Shown piece by piece: positions 5,473-5,869 of a stretch of DNA of 5,869 nt. The stretch covers positions 576,520 to 582,388 of the forward strand of contig CP070641.1 in NCBI GenBank assembly GCA_020354085.1, read 5' to 3'. The first letter of the stretch is position 1. Every line of letters begins with the position of its first letter. Source of the stretch: Pseudomonadota bacterium (lineage in GTDB: Bacteria > Pseudomonadota > Gammaproteobacteria > Acidiferrobacterales > Sulfurifustaceae). Under the pieces are notes generated by a model that was not told the DNA's origin, ran no database searches, and saw only the letters and a list, made by a program, of their open reading frames with translations. The position numbers and the translations under genes were made by a program.

Positions 5473-5869
5473 CAATTAGAGCTGGCACGCGGAGCGCGCG
5501 AAAGAGCTCGTCGCTCAATAGGCGCGAGCGGATGCCGGTTTTGCCCTTGGGGCGCGGGGAACCGAGGATCACCAGGTCTATGTCACCCCGTTGAACGCGC
5601 TTGAGCAGACACTCGGTGGGTCGTCCGAGCGCGAGCTCGAAATCGTAGCGCAGCCGGCGGCGTTTGGCGTCACGTTCGACGCGGCGCGCCGCATCGCGCG
5701 CCTCTTTCTCCAGGCTGGTCTCGACAAAGCGCCCGAAATCGTCGCGCGTCGACACGTTAAGCAGCCAATCGTCACCCATCATGCCCTTCCACAGGTCTGG
5801 AACGACGTACAGGTGCACTAGCCGGCTCCCAGGCGTCGCGTGCTCGAGCGCCAGGCGCTCAGCGGCGCG
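5447..5869 (-). CDS. Universal stress protein (UspA) family, N-terminus outside window
   Basis: UspA-family proteins are small cytosolic alpha/beta dimers, many of which bind ATP and are induced by starvation or stress. The frame is open to the right edge, so 140 C-terminal residues are seen and about 15-20 are probably missing, including the first beta strand with its usual Asp. A GTG at 5818 is inside the fold (it encodes the first Val of the VHLYVVP strand) and is not the start. Visible order: helix AAERLALEHA, strand RLVHLYVVPD, a helix rich in Glu/Arg, the FELALGRPTECLLKRVQRGDIDLVILGS segment typical of the family, then the nucleotide loop region and the final strand VPALIAPYP. The family motif G-2X-G-9X-G(S/T) is altered: three extra residues sit between the first two glycines and Ser-Asp replaces the final Gly-Ser/Thr. 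The 3' end overlaps the downstream membrane protein gene by 14 bases. Family assignment is good; the role is unknown. Confidence 0.82.
   Translation of the reverse strand, partial: RAAERLALEHATPGSRLVHLYVVPDLWKGMMGDDWLLNVSTRDDFGRFVETSLEKEARDAARRVERDAKRRRLRYDFELALGRPTECLLKRVQRGDIDLVILGSPRPKGKTGIRSRLLSDELFRALRVPALIAPYPHGRR

Noticed and set aside
5591..5821. 76-codon plus-strand frame opposite the universal stress gene
   Set aside because: It is antisense to a frame with clear family motifs and shows none of its own.
1..5869. Mobile element, CRISPR array, toxin-antitoxin or defence system
   Set aside because: No direct-repeat arrays, terminal inverted repeats, transposase or integrase motifs were seen; nearly all of the window is accounted for by conserved genes.

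Overview
The window is a housekeeping segment of a proteobacterial chromosome. The plus-strand order is tilS (3' end), pyrG, kdsA, eno, ftsB, an arrangement known from Beta- and Gammaproteobacteria. GC content looks moderately high (estimated by eye, not counted). The KdsA sequence begins MKLCGFEVGL and has the Cys-type metal site and QLPGGQG loop seen in Burkholderia- and Xanthomonas-type enzymes, not the Asn-type enzyme of E. coli and Pseudomonas. kdsA also implies an LPS-bearing outer membrane. I place the source in the Beta/Gammaproteobacteria and cannot resolve the genus.

Layout: 3-461 is the C-terminal part of TilS (tRNA-Ile2 lysidine synthetase), open at the left edge. 462-632 is a 171-bp non-coding gap holding a perfect palindrome, a weak promoter candidate and several small, partly exclusive hairpins ahead of pyrG. 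633-2285 is pyrG (CTP synthase), 2286-3131 kdsA (KDO-8-phosphate synthase, directly abutting pyrG), 3171-4463 eno (enolase), and 4512-4802 ftsB (divisome protein). After a 16-bp convergent junction, two minus-strand genes follow: an uncharacterised protein with an SRPBCC-like domain and a C-terminal membrane anchor (4819-5460, or to 5475), and upstream of it a universal-stress-protein family gene (5447-5869) cut by the right edge.

Functionally, the plus-strand genes supply CTP (also needed by KdsB to activate KDO), phosphoenolpyruvate from enolase, and KDO-8-P made by KdsA from that phosphoenolpyruvate. FtsB adds a cell-division function. The shared-substrate logic is an inference; gene order and active-site residues are read from the sequence.

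No mobile element, CRISPR array, tRNA, rRNA or obvious new multi-gene system is visible. The least ordinary parts are the minus-strand pair with its overlapping gene junction and G-rich tract, the degenerate nucleotide-binding motif in the universal stress protein, the structured pyrG leader, and a possible leaderless start for ftsB.
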